A stretch of DNA of 23,201 nucleotides, taken from the NCBI GenBank assembly GCA_964473355.1, contig CAYYOS010000021.1, forward strand, positions 1 to 23,201, in the 5' to 3' direction. Under the pieces are notes generated by a model. The model was not told where the DNA came from. It ran no database searches and saw nothing but the letters and a program-made list of their open reading frames with translations. Of the stretch, positions 1-5,993 are shown in pieces; position 1 is the stretch's first letter, and each line of letters starts with the position of its first letter. The position numbers and the translations under genes were made by a program. Origin of the DNA: CAYYOS01 sp964473355 (GTDB lineage: Bacteria > Pseudomonadota > Gammaproteobacteria > Burkholderiales > REEB80).

Positions 1-291
1 GTTATAGCTAAAGGGCACATTGTGCCCTTTTTCCGCCAACACGCAGGCGATGGCAGCGACCAAAGGTATGCCTTTATACGCCGACCCAAAAAGCATATCG
101 AAGGAAATTTGCGCGGCGGCAATGGCATTCCCGTAAAATTGCGCTAAGCGGTGCAGCGAAGCGCCGTCGCAAAACAATCCGGCGTTAAAAAAGTAGGGAG
201 AGGTGCGCCCAGCTTTGGTTTTAAATTCCCCGAAGCCTAAGCTATTGTGGCGCATAGCAAATTCTATAAACTCATGACTTAGCGATGGCAT
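1..291 (-). CDS. pyrE: Orotate phosphoribosyltransferase, N-terminal part (cut by window edge)
   Basis: PyrE joins orotate to PRPP to give OMP in cytosolic pyrimidine synthesis. The minus strand encodes 97 codons from an ATG at 291-289 and runs off the window without a stop. The translation shows the family landmarks in order: FIEFA near residue 8, LGFGEFKTKAGR, SPYFFNAGLF and the FGSAYKGIPL stretch. The seven residues before FIEF match the length of the E. coli N-terminus, so this start is well placed. The start codon abuts the start codon of xth on the other strand, leaving no intergenic DNA. The missing C-terminal half would carry the PRPP-binding loop. Identification rests on recognised motifs and is firm. 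Confidence 0.93.
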   Translation of the reverse strand, partial: MPSLSHEFIEFAMRHNSLGFGEFKTKAGRTSPYFFNAGLFCDGASLHRLAQFYGNAIAAAQISFDMLFGSAYKGIPLVAAIACVLAEKGHNVPFSYN

Positions 292-1059
292 ATGCGAATT
301 ATATCACTCAACCTTAATGGCATCCGCTCCGCGGCTCGCAAGGGATTTTTCGAATGGCTGGACAAGCAAGACGCCGATATCGTCTGCGTGCAAGAATTAA
401 AAGCGCAAAGCGCGGATATGACGCCAGCGTTATTAGCACCTCTTGGCTATTCGGGCTACTTTCACTACGCAGAAAAAAAAGGATATAGCGGGGTGGGCAT
501 CTATGCGAGGTCACCCCTAGATAACCTTATTACCGGCTTGGGTTGGCCGGATATGGACGACGAAGGCCGCTATTTGCAAGCCGACTTTGCGAATTTGAGC
601 GTCGCCTCGATTTATTTCCCTTCCGGCTCCAGTTCCGAGGAACGCCAAGCCGTAAAATTTAAATTTATCGAACGCTTTTTGCCGCGCCTGATTGAACTTA
701 AAGCCTGTGGACGCGAGTTTATTTTATGTGGCGATTGGAATATCGCGCATACGGAGAAGGACTTAAAAAACTGGCGCGGTAATCAAAAAAATTCCGGGTT
801 TTTGCCGGAAGAGCGCGCCTGGCTCACTCGGGTATTTGAAGAGGTGGGTTTTGTGGATGTGTTTCGCTGCCTGTGCCAGGAGAGTGAACAATACACCTGG
901 TGGTCGAATCGTGGCCGCGCCTGGGAAAAAAATGTAGGGTGGCGTATCGATTACCATATCGCTACCCCGGGCGTTGCCGCGCTGGCCCAAGCGGCGTTTA
1001 TTTATAAAGCAGAACGCTTTTCTGACCATGCGCCCTTAATTATTGACTATGCGTTTTAG
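292..1059 (+). CDS. xth: Exodeoxyribonuclease III family DNA-repair nuclease
   Basis: This 255-residue protein belongs to the exonuclease III / AP endonuclease family, which cuts at abasic sites and trims 3' ends in base-excision repair. Visible active-site motifs are SLNLNG (Asn7/Asn9), QELK with metal-binding Glu35, GDWNIAH with Asp148 and Asn150, RIDY around Asp220 and the terminal SDHAP with Asp245 and His246. Length is normal. The start is fixed by the typical MRIISLN beginning. Its ATG directly abuts the divergent pyrE start (together CATATG at 289-294), so any promoter and ribosome site must lie inside pyrE. Its last 20 bases overlap the 3' end of the convergent ampG-like gene. Confidence 0.95.
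   Translation: MRIISLNLNGIRSAARKGFFEWLDKQDADIVCVQELKAQSADMTPALLAPLGYSGYFHYAEKKGYSGVGIYARSPLDNLITGLGWPDMDDEGRYLQADFANLSVASIYFPSGSSSEERQAVKFKFIERFLPRLIELKACGREFILCGDWNIAHTEKDLKNWRGNQKNSGFLPEERAWLTRVFEEVGFVDVFRCLCQESEQYTWWSNRGRAWEKNVGWRIDYHIATPGVAALAQAAFIYKAERFSDHAPLIIDYAF
298..303 (-). promoter_or_regulatory. Possible -10 element for pyrE lying inside xth
   Basis: The minus strand reads a perfect TATAAT at 303-298, within the third to fourth codons of xth. Transcription starting about seven bases downstream would begin at or next to the pyrE ATG (291), giving a leaderless or nearly leaderless message. No convincing -35 hexamer lies 16-18 bases upstream. On the plus strand a TATAAA at 265-270 inside pyrE could serve xth in the same way. 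Both are motif matches only. Confidence 0.3.
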
Positions 1060-2539
1060 GCGCTTCCTTTATGTTTAGTTTAGTGTCGGCGTAATCTAGC
1101 ATTTTCCAAACCCAAGGGAGTAAAAAGTAAGCCGGAAACGCCAGGAAAAATGTCAGGAAGAAGTAGGGCGCGTAACCCAGGGATTGCGCGCCATAGCCGC
1201 CTGCCCAGCCCGCAAAAGACCGCGACAGCGCAAATACCGACGACAACAAAGCATACTCGGCAGCGGAGCGCCGCTTGTCTACGATGGCCATTAAAAAAGC
1301 CAGAAATGCGGCCGTGCCTAAGCCACTGGTAAAAGATTCAATGGCGCTGGCGCTGTACATCAAAACTTGATGGGCCAGGGGCACCGTATACAGGGTCCCC
1401 TTGGGAATGATAGGCAACACACTGGCCACGTACGCGTAGCCCAAGTTCGATACAGCCTGAAATAATCCCAGTATCCACAGTGCTTTAAAAATCCCCACCC
1501 GGTCGGTATACCAACCGCCGGCAATGCCCCCGGCAATGGAAAGCACCAAGCCAAAGTTCACTGACACAAAGCCAATCTGCGCATTGGTAAAGCCCGCGTC
1601 CACCCAAAATGGTTTGATCATAAAACCCATAGAACTATCAGCGAGCTTAAAAACTAGGATAAATATAATGACGGGGATGATATAAGGCCGGCCGAGCATT
1701 TCCATTAAAGCGCCAAACATCGGGCCTTGGTTAAGCGCAGTTTTAGCCACCACCGGGCCGCCAGTATTCTTCCGAGACAGCACCGCAAGCACCCATAACC
1801 CTAGTGCGATGCCAAAGGCGACGAGCCAAAAATAAGGGAAAAGCGCCGACCATTTGGTGACGCGGTTAATTAACCACAGCGTCCCCAAGGCGAAAAGAAG
1901 TATGGCTGCCCAGGCGTAGGGGTCGCGAAAAATATTGCTAAACTCTTGGCGCAAACCACTTGATGCGAGGCGCGGCTTTAGTTGTTCTTTGGGCGCCGCT
2001 AGGCAAGCTAACGCGATGACAGCAAAAGTAATGGCTGCAGCGATATACGCGCCGCTCCAACCTAGGTAATCACTTAAAATTAAAATGGCGCCGGAAGCGA
2101 GCATGCCGACCCGATAAAATCCAATTCGTATGCCGTTGGCGAGCCCCAGTTCATGCTTATCCAAGAGCTCAATGGTGTAGCCGTCTATCGCCACATCATT
2201 GGTGGCCGACAATACCGTAAACACGCCTATCGCCACCCATACCCACGGCCCAAAGCCCGCGACCACGGCAAAAAAAAGCATGACCGCGCCCATAAGCATA
2301 TCTACGGTAAACATCCACCAGCGATGCCGCCGGAAAAAATCGATAGCGGGGGCCCAAATAAATTTTAGCGTCCACGCCAGGCCCAGCAAACTTAGTAGAC
2401 CTATTTCTTTAAGCTCGACGCCTTGGTTACGAAAATATACCGGGAATATTTCGTAAAAAACGCCCAGCGGAAAGCCCTCGGCAAAGTACAGAATGCCGAT
2501 CCAAAACATTTTCGATTTTAATAAAGACGGCTGATTCAA
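1040..2539 (-). CDS. ampG: AmpG-like MFS transporter
   Basis: A 499-residue, very hydrophobic protein with about a dozen membrane segments. The N-terminal stretch (YFAEGFPLG, then ELKEIGLLSL and KFIWAPAID) is the pattern of AmpG, the inner-membrane permease that imports anhydromuropeptides for cell-wall recycling. The first start that keeps the usual AmpG N-terminal length is a TTG at 2539. The first ATG lies ten codons in, at 2509, and neither has a clear Shine-Dalgarno. The C-terminus is short and polar. The gene converges on xth with a 20-base overlap and diverges from gtrA across 69 bp. It could be a related MFS carrier of other specificity, since only family resemblance supports the muropeptide substrate. 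Confidence 0.72.
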   Translation of the reverse strand: MNQPSLLKSKMFWIGILYFAEGFPLGVFYEIFPVYFRNQGVELKEIGLLSLLGLAWTLKFIWAPAIDFFRRHRWWMFTVDMLMGAVMLFFAVVAGFGPWVWVAIGVFTVLSATNDVAIDGYTIELLDKHELGLANGIRIGFYRVGMLASGAILILSDYLGWSGAYIAAAITFAVIALACLAAPKEQLKPRLASSGLRQEFSNIFRDPYAWAAILLFALGTLWLINRVTKWSALFPYFWLVAFGIALGLWVLAVLSRKNTGGPVVAKTALNQGPMFGALMEMLGRPYIIPVIIFILVFKLADSSMGFMIKPFWVDAGFTNAQIGFVSVNFGLVLSIAGGIAGGWYTDRVGIFKALWILGLFQAVSNLGYAYVASVLPIIPKGTLYTVPLAHQVLMYSASAIESFTSGLGTAAFLAFLMAIVDKRRSAAEYALLSSVFALSRSFAGWAGGYGAQSLGYAPYFFLTFFLAFPAYFLLPWVWKMLDYADTKLNIKEAPKTHSQ

Positions 2540-2608
2540 AATGGTGTAGGTTCCGTGCCGTTACCACAGCGAGTAGAATAGCATTCTTTACGGACCAGTT
2601 TCCTACGT

Positions 2609-2992
2609 ATGTTAGCGAAAAAATTTAAAGCGTATTTGGTCGTAGGTGGGCTGGGGTTTCTAATTGATTTTACAGTAACACTATTTTTAGCCAATCATTT
2701 TCACTATCTCGTGGCGAATACCGTGGGCTTCTTAATCGCCAACACGGTAAACTTTCTCGCCGGCCATCGGTTCGTTTTCAATCGACCGTGGCATTTAAGA
2801 GACATGGCAAAGGCCTACCCCGGCGTGCTGGCAGTTAGCGTCGTAGGATTAATATTAAGCAATCTCCTAATGTTTTTATTTATAGAAAAATTAGGGTTAA
2901 GCTTAGTGTTTGCAAAAATCATAACGACGGGCCTAGTATTGGTCTGGAATTTTTTAGCGCGTTTAGGCTTTGTCTATCGCACGGTAAACTAG
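2609..2992 (+). CDS. GtrA-like four-helix membrane protein
   Basis: A 127-residue protein with four hydrophobic segments and the GtrA family signature: YLVVGGLGFLIDF near the start, NTVNFLAGHRFVF in the middle and WNFLARLGFVYR at the end. GtrA proteins are thought to flip, or help deliver, undecaprenyl-phosphate-linked sugars across the inner membrane for O-antigen or wall modification. The usual partners (a GtrB-type prenyl-phosphate glycosyltransferase and a Gtr-type transferase) are not in this window. It lies 34 bp upstream of gmd on the same strand and may share its transcript. A TAGAAT at 2574-2579 could be a -10 element, but its -35 is poor. Family assignment is good; substrate unknown. 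Confidence 0.85.
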   Translation: MLAKKFKAYLVVGGLGFLIDFTVTLFLANHFHYLVANTVGFLIANTVNFLAGHRFVFNRPWHLRDMAKAYPGVLAVSVVGLILSNLLMFLFIEKLGLSLVFAKIITTGLVLVWNFLARLGFVYRTVN

Positions 2993-3026
2993 GATATTAA
3001 AATTAAAATGGCAAAGAATCGATAAT

Positions 3027-4130
3027 ATGAAAAAAGTTGCTTTAATCACCGGCGTTACCGGGCAAGACGGGGCTTATCTCGCTGAGCTGCTGCTCAGCAA
3101 GGGGTATGAAGTCCATGGCTTGCGCCGCCGTACCTCTCTTTTTAATACTGACCGAATAGATCATCTTTATAAAGATCCGCATGAAAATGGCGCCAACCTA
3201 ATCCTGCACTACGGCGATCTTACCGATTCAAGTAGCCTGGTACGCATCATCCAACAAGTGCAGCCCGATGAAATTTATAATCTGGCGGCGCAAAGCCACG
3301 TTGCCGTTTCCTTTGAGGAGCCCGAATATACGGCGAACTCCGACGCGTTAGGCGCACTGCGGATACTTGAGGCCATACGTATTTTGCATTTAGAGAAAAA
3401 GACTCGATTCTATCAAGCTTCGACTTCGGAGCTTTTTGGATTGGTGCAAGAAACGCCGCAAAAAGAAACCACGCCATTTTACCCGCGCTCACCGTACGCG
3501 GTTGCTAAATTGTATGCCTATTGGATCACCATAAACTATCGCGAGGCATACGGGCTCTATGCCTGCAACGGCATTTTGTTTAACCATGAATCGCCGGTAC
3601 GCGGTGAAACCTTTGTGACGCGAAAAATTACGCGCGCTTTGGCGCGTATCAAACTCGGGCTGCAGGATTGCTTATACCTGGGCAACCTCGACGCTAAGCG
3701 GGATTGGGGTCACGCCAAAGATTTCGTTGAAATGCAATGGTTGATGTTGCAACAACCGACCCCCGAGGATTTTGTCATCGCCACCGGAACGCAGCACACC
3801 GTGCGAGATTTCGTCAATGCGGCTGCCGCCGAACTGGGATTAAAGATAGCCTGGCAGGGTAAAAATGAAAACGAAACCGGTACCCTCATCGAAACCGGCA
3901 AGACTGCCCCCCGGGTAATTGTGCGCGTGGACCCGCGTTACTTTCGTCCCACGGAAGTGGAAACGCTTTTGGGCGACGCTAGTAAAGCCAAAGCCAAGCT
4001 GGGCTGGACGCCAAAAATCAGTTTTGAAGAATTAGTAGCGGAAATGGTCCGGGAAGATTTAAAGTCAGCAGAACGTGATCAACTGGTTAAACGCCACGGC
4101 TATATGGCCTACGACTATGACGAAAAATAA
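3027..4130 (+). CDS. gmd: GDP-mannose 4,6-dehydratase
   Basis: This 367-residue short-chain dehydrogenase converts GDP-mannose to GDP-4-keto-6-deoxymannose, the entry to GDP-fucose, GDP-rhamnose, colitose and perosamine. The NADP-binding motif GVTGQDG is at residues 9-15. The catalytic set is complete: Thr133 and Glu135 in ASTSELFG, then Tyr157 and Lys161 in the YxxxK motif. The typical NHESPVRGETFVTRKI stretch follows around residue 186. Length matches the long GMD form (about 370 residues). A second, shorter paralogue begins 58 bp downstream. No reductase of the usual RMD or fucose-synthase sequence type is adjacent, so the final sugar cannot be named from this locus alone. Confidence 0.95.
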   Translation: MKKVALITGVTGQDGAYLAELLLSKGYEVHGLRRRTSLFNTDRIDHLYKDPHENGANLILHYGDLTDSSSLVRIIQQVQPDEIYNLAAQSHVAVSFEEPEYTANSDALGALRILEAIRILHLEKKTRFYQASTSELFGLVQETPQKETTPFYPRSPYAVAKLYAYWITINYREAYGLYACNGILFNHESPVRGETFVTRKITRALARIKLGLQDCLYLGNLDAKRDWGHAKDFVEMQWLMLQQPTPEDFVIATGTQHTVRDFVNAAAAELGLKIAWQGKNENETGTLIETGKTAPRVIVRVDPRYFRPTEVETLLGDASKAKAKLGWTPKISFEELVAEMVREDLKSAERDQLVKRHGYMAYDYDEK

Positions 4131-4188
4131 TCTGCGCTTCGCCGAGAAACTAATCGGCAGAATACATATAGATTCAGCCACCAATTAA

Positions 4189-5133
4189 GTGACCAAAAAA
4201 GCCCTCATTTGCGGCGTCTCCGGGCAGGACGGCGCCTACCTTTCTGCCTTTTTGTTAAGCAAGGGTTATGAGGTTTTTGGCAGCACGCGTTTTGCCGAGC
4301 GTACGCCGGTAAACCTAGGAAGGCTAAACATCGCATCAGCGATAACGCTTATTCCCTTGGACTTGATGGACTATGGGGAGGTGGCGCGAGTCATTCAGAA
4401 CATTCAGCCACAGGAAATTTACAATTTAGCTGGACAAAGCTCAGTCAGCCTATCTTTTACTGAGCCACGCGAGACATATTTAAGCATTAGCCAAACCAAC
4501 CTCAACTTACTCGAAGCTGTGCGCATAGCTTCACCCACAGTCCGTTTTTTTTCAGCCGGTTCCAGTGAATGTTTCGGGGATACTGAAGGTGAGGCGGCCA
4601 CCGAACTTACCCCTTTTCGCCCGCAGAACCCTTACGCGGTAGCTAAGTCTGCAGCGTTTTGGCAAACCTTAAGCTATCGAAAAAGCTATGGTTTGCACGC
4701 CAGCACCGGGATACTTTTTAATCACGAATCACCCCTGCGACCGGAGCGTTTTGTAACGCAAAAAATTATCACCGCGGTCAAGAAAATCCGCGCGGGCGAG
4801 CAGGAAAAGCTAGAATTGGGAGACCTATCGATTCGTCGCGACTGGGGCTGGGCACCAGAGTATGTTGAAGCGATGTGGTTGATGTTGCAGCAAGAACAAG
4901 CTGACGACTATGTGATTGCTACGGGTGAGACCCGTAGCTTGGAAGAGTTTGTTGAGATTGCCTTTAGAGAAGCTGGTATGGATTGGCGAAACTTTGTCGT
5001 ATCTAAACCAGCTCTGTCTCGTCCCACCGAGGCGATGGTCAGTCAGGCGAACCCAGGCAAAGCAAGGCGTGTTTTAAATTGGAGCAGCCAGGTTCAAATA
5101 CGCGAACTCGTTCTCCGAATGCTGGAGGGGTGA
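4189..5133 (+). CDS. Short GMD-family NDP-sugar dehydratase or epimerase
   Basis: A 314-residue paralogue of GMD starting at a GTG that directly follows an in-frame stop, so no longer start is possible. It keeps GVSGQDG (residues 9-15), a Ser-Ser-Glu triad (125-127) where GMD has Thr-Ser-Glu, and Tyr149/Lys153. The stretch NHESPLRPERFVTQKI retains the GMD form with Gly-Glu-Thr changed to Pro-Glu-Arg. The N-terminus is GMD-like (GQDGAYL) rather than RMD-like, so a second dehydratase, or an enzyme acting on another GDP-sugar such as GDP-heptose, is as likely as a 4-ketoreductase. It follows gmd by 58 bp and is probably co-transcribed. Family is certain; reaction is not. Confidence 0.75.
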   Translation: MTKKALICGVSGQDGAYLSAFLLSKGYEVFGSTRFAERTPVNLGRLNIASAITLIPLDLMDYGEVARVIQNIQPQEIYNLAGQSSVSLSFTEPRETYLSISQTNLNLLEAVRIASPTVRFFSAGSSECFGDTEGEAATELTPFRPQNPYAVAKSAAFWQTLSYRKSYGLHASTGILFNHESPLRPERFVTQKIITAVKKIRAGEQEKLELGDLSIRRDWGWAPEYVEAMWLMLQQEQADDYVIATGETRSLEEFVEIAFREAGMDWRNFVVSKPALSRPTEAMVSQANPGKARRVLNWSSQVQIRELVLRMLEG

Positions 5134-5150
5134 GCCCAGTTAAACTGACT

Positions 5151-5801
5151 TTACTTTGAAATTTTACGGCGGCTTATGCCGAAAATTCCGAGTAGTAGTA
5201 GACCGCCACCCAATAAAACCAAAGTACCAGGTTCTGGAACGGCTCTTGGGCGCGCACCAAAGTTTAAGTCATCAAACAGGATTTGATTTTCAGTGCCCAT
5301 CAGGCCTACCGAACGAGCGGTACCGGAGAAAAGCACGCCCACCGGCACAAAGGGGCTATACAAGCCTGGATCGCCGGGTGTTGGGGTGCTCCCGGTTGGG
5401 GCAAGATTTAGTGAAGCTAATACCGACCCCGTTTGGCCGGCCCCGGAATAAACAGCGAAGCTACCACCCGTATTTACCGCTGAGTAGTACAGTGAAAAGG
5501 AAGTGCCAAAGCCCGCTAGCGAATCGATGGTTACGCCGCTGGGGTTGGTGCCCGACAACGTTATGACAGTATTCGGGGAAGGTTCTCCACCAAAATTACC
5601 GGTACCGCCCGCGTCGCTGTCAATAAGCGCAATCGCGTTGCTAGAAAATACGAGGTCGAAGTCTTGGGGAGCGGTGTTATAGAAGCTTCCAACTGGCGCA
5701 TTGTCGCCAAGTCCTTCAAATGTCAGGAGAATGGCCTGGGCCGCACTGCTAATGAGGCTGCCGCAAACAATGCTAGCAATTAAAAGTGTTTTAGTCTTCA
5801 T
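5151..5801 (-). CDS. PEP-CTERM sorted exported protein
   Basis: A 216-residue secreted protein. It starts with a signal peptide (MKTKTLLIASIV followed by a small-residue cleavage region ending SSAAQA, about residues 1-23). It ends with a PEP-CTERM tail at residues 188-216: VPEPGT, a Gly/Leu-rich helix, then SRRK. Exosortases cut this tail and send such proteins to the surface, commonly in exopolysaccharide producers. The middle is Gly/Ser/Thr-rich and beta-like with no catalytic motif. Three ATGs lie in a row (5807, 5804, 5801). An AGGA at a 9-base (or 6-base) spacing favours 5801 or 5804. An open frame back to 5882 is unlikely because a sigma-54 promoter lies inside it. No exosortase gene is in this window. 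Confidence 0.88.
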   Translation of the reverse strand: MKTKTLLIASIVCGSLISSAAQAILLTFEGLGDNAPVGSFYNTAPQDFDLVFSSNAIALIDSDAGGTGNFGGEPSPNTVITLSGTNPSGVTIDSLAGFGTSFSLYYSAVNTGGSFAVYSGAGQTGSVLASLNLAPTGSTPTPGDPGLYSPFVPVGVLFSGTARSVGLMGTENQILFDDLNFGARPRAVPEPGTLVLLGGGLLLLGIFGISRRKISK

Positions 5802-5839
5802 CATCATGGTTCCTGTGGGGGTTTCTTTGCTACAAAGGA

Positions 5840-5856
5840 AGCAAATAACATACCAA
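5840..5856 (-). promoter_or_regulatory. Sigma-54 (RpoN) promoter of the PEP-CTERM gene
   Basis: The minus strand reads TTGGTATGTTATTTGCT, which fits the -24/-12 consensus (TGGCAC-N5-TTGCW) with the invariant GG and GC doublets at the required ten-base separation. Only two core positions differ (C to T at two pyrimidine sites). The start point would fall near 5829, leaving a leader of about 28 bases with the AGGA ribosome site. PEP-CTERM genes are known to be driven by RpoN with the PrsK/PrsR system, which supports the call. Confidence 0.72.
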
Positions 5857-5889
5857 TATTTAAGGGTAAACAAATCAATCATTTAATTC

Positions 5890-5899
5890 GGCTATAGCC
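5890..5899. repeat. 10-bp palindrome in the divergent spacer
   Basis: The plus strand carries the perfect palindrome GGCTATAGCC, centred about 65 bp upstream of the predicted sigma-54 start. It could be a binding site for an enhancer-binding regulator such as PrsR. A 10-base palindrome can arise by chance, so this is weak on its own. Confidence 0.3.
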
Positions 5900-5936
5900 C
5901 ATGGTTGGCTGCCAGCTGTAAGGTTTTCCGACTAAA

Positions 5937-5965
5937 TTGCCGCTAATGTAATAGCGCTTTAATGT
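5937..5965 (+). promoter_or_regulatory. Weak sigma-70-like promoter for the 5994 glycosyltransferase
   Basis: TTGCCG (5937-5942) and TAATGT (5960-5965) are separated by exactly 17 bp and match the -35 and -10 consensus at four and three of six positions. The start would fall near 5972, inside the hairpin at 5967-5987. No better promoter was found upstream of this gene. The match is modest. Confidence 0.25.
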
Positions 5966-5966
5966 T

Positions 5967-5987
5967 CGCTTATGGGTGAAATAAGCG
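5967..5987. repeat. Perfect 7-bp inverted repeat with GGGTGAA loop
   Basis: CGCTTAT (5967-5973) and ATAAGCG (5981-5987) flank a seven-base loop GGGTGAA. The hairpin ends six bases before the ATG at 5994 and holds the only Shine-Dalgarno-like bases in its loop. It is also centred about 148 bp upstream of the sigma-54 start. It could be an operator or enhancer site for the divergent gene, or an RNA hairpin at the start of this message. Confidence 0.4.
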
Positions 5988-5993
5988 TATAAC

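Noticed and set aside
5137..5147. CAGTT-A-AACTG inverted repeat between the convergent gmd paralogue and PEP-CTERM gene as a terminator.
   Set aside because: A five-pair stem with a one-base loop cannot form a stable hairpin and has no T-run.
5156..5566. A 136-codon open frame on the plus strand opposite the PEP-CTERM gene.
   Set aside because: It has no recognisable domain and runs entirely antisense to a well-supported gene, so it is a shadow frame.
5802..5882. A longer N-terminus for the PEP-CTERM protein starting at 5882.
   Set aside because: It would put 25 residues before a good signal peptide, lacks a ribosome site, and would contain the sigma-54 promoter.
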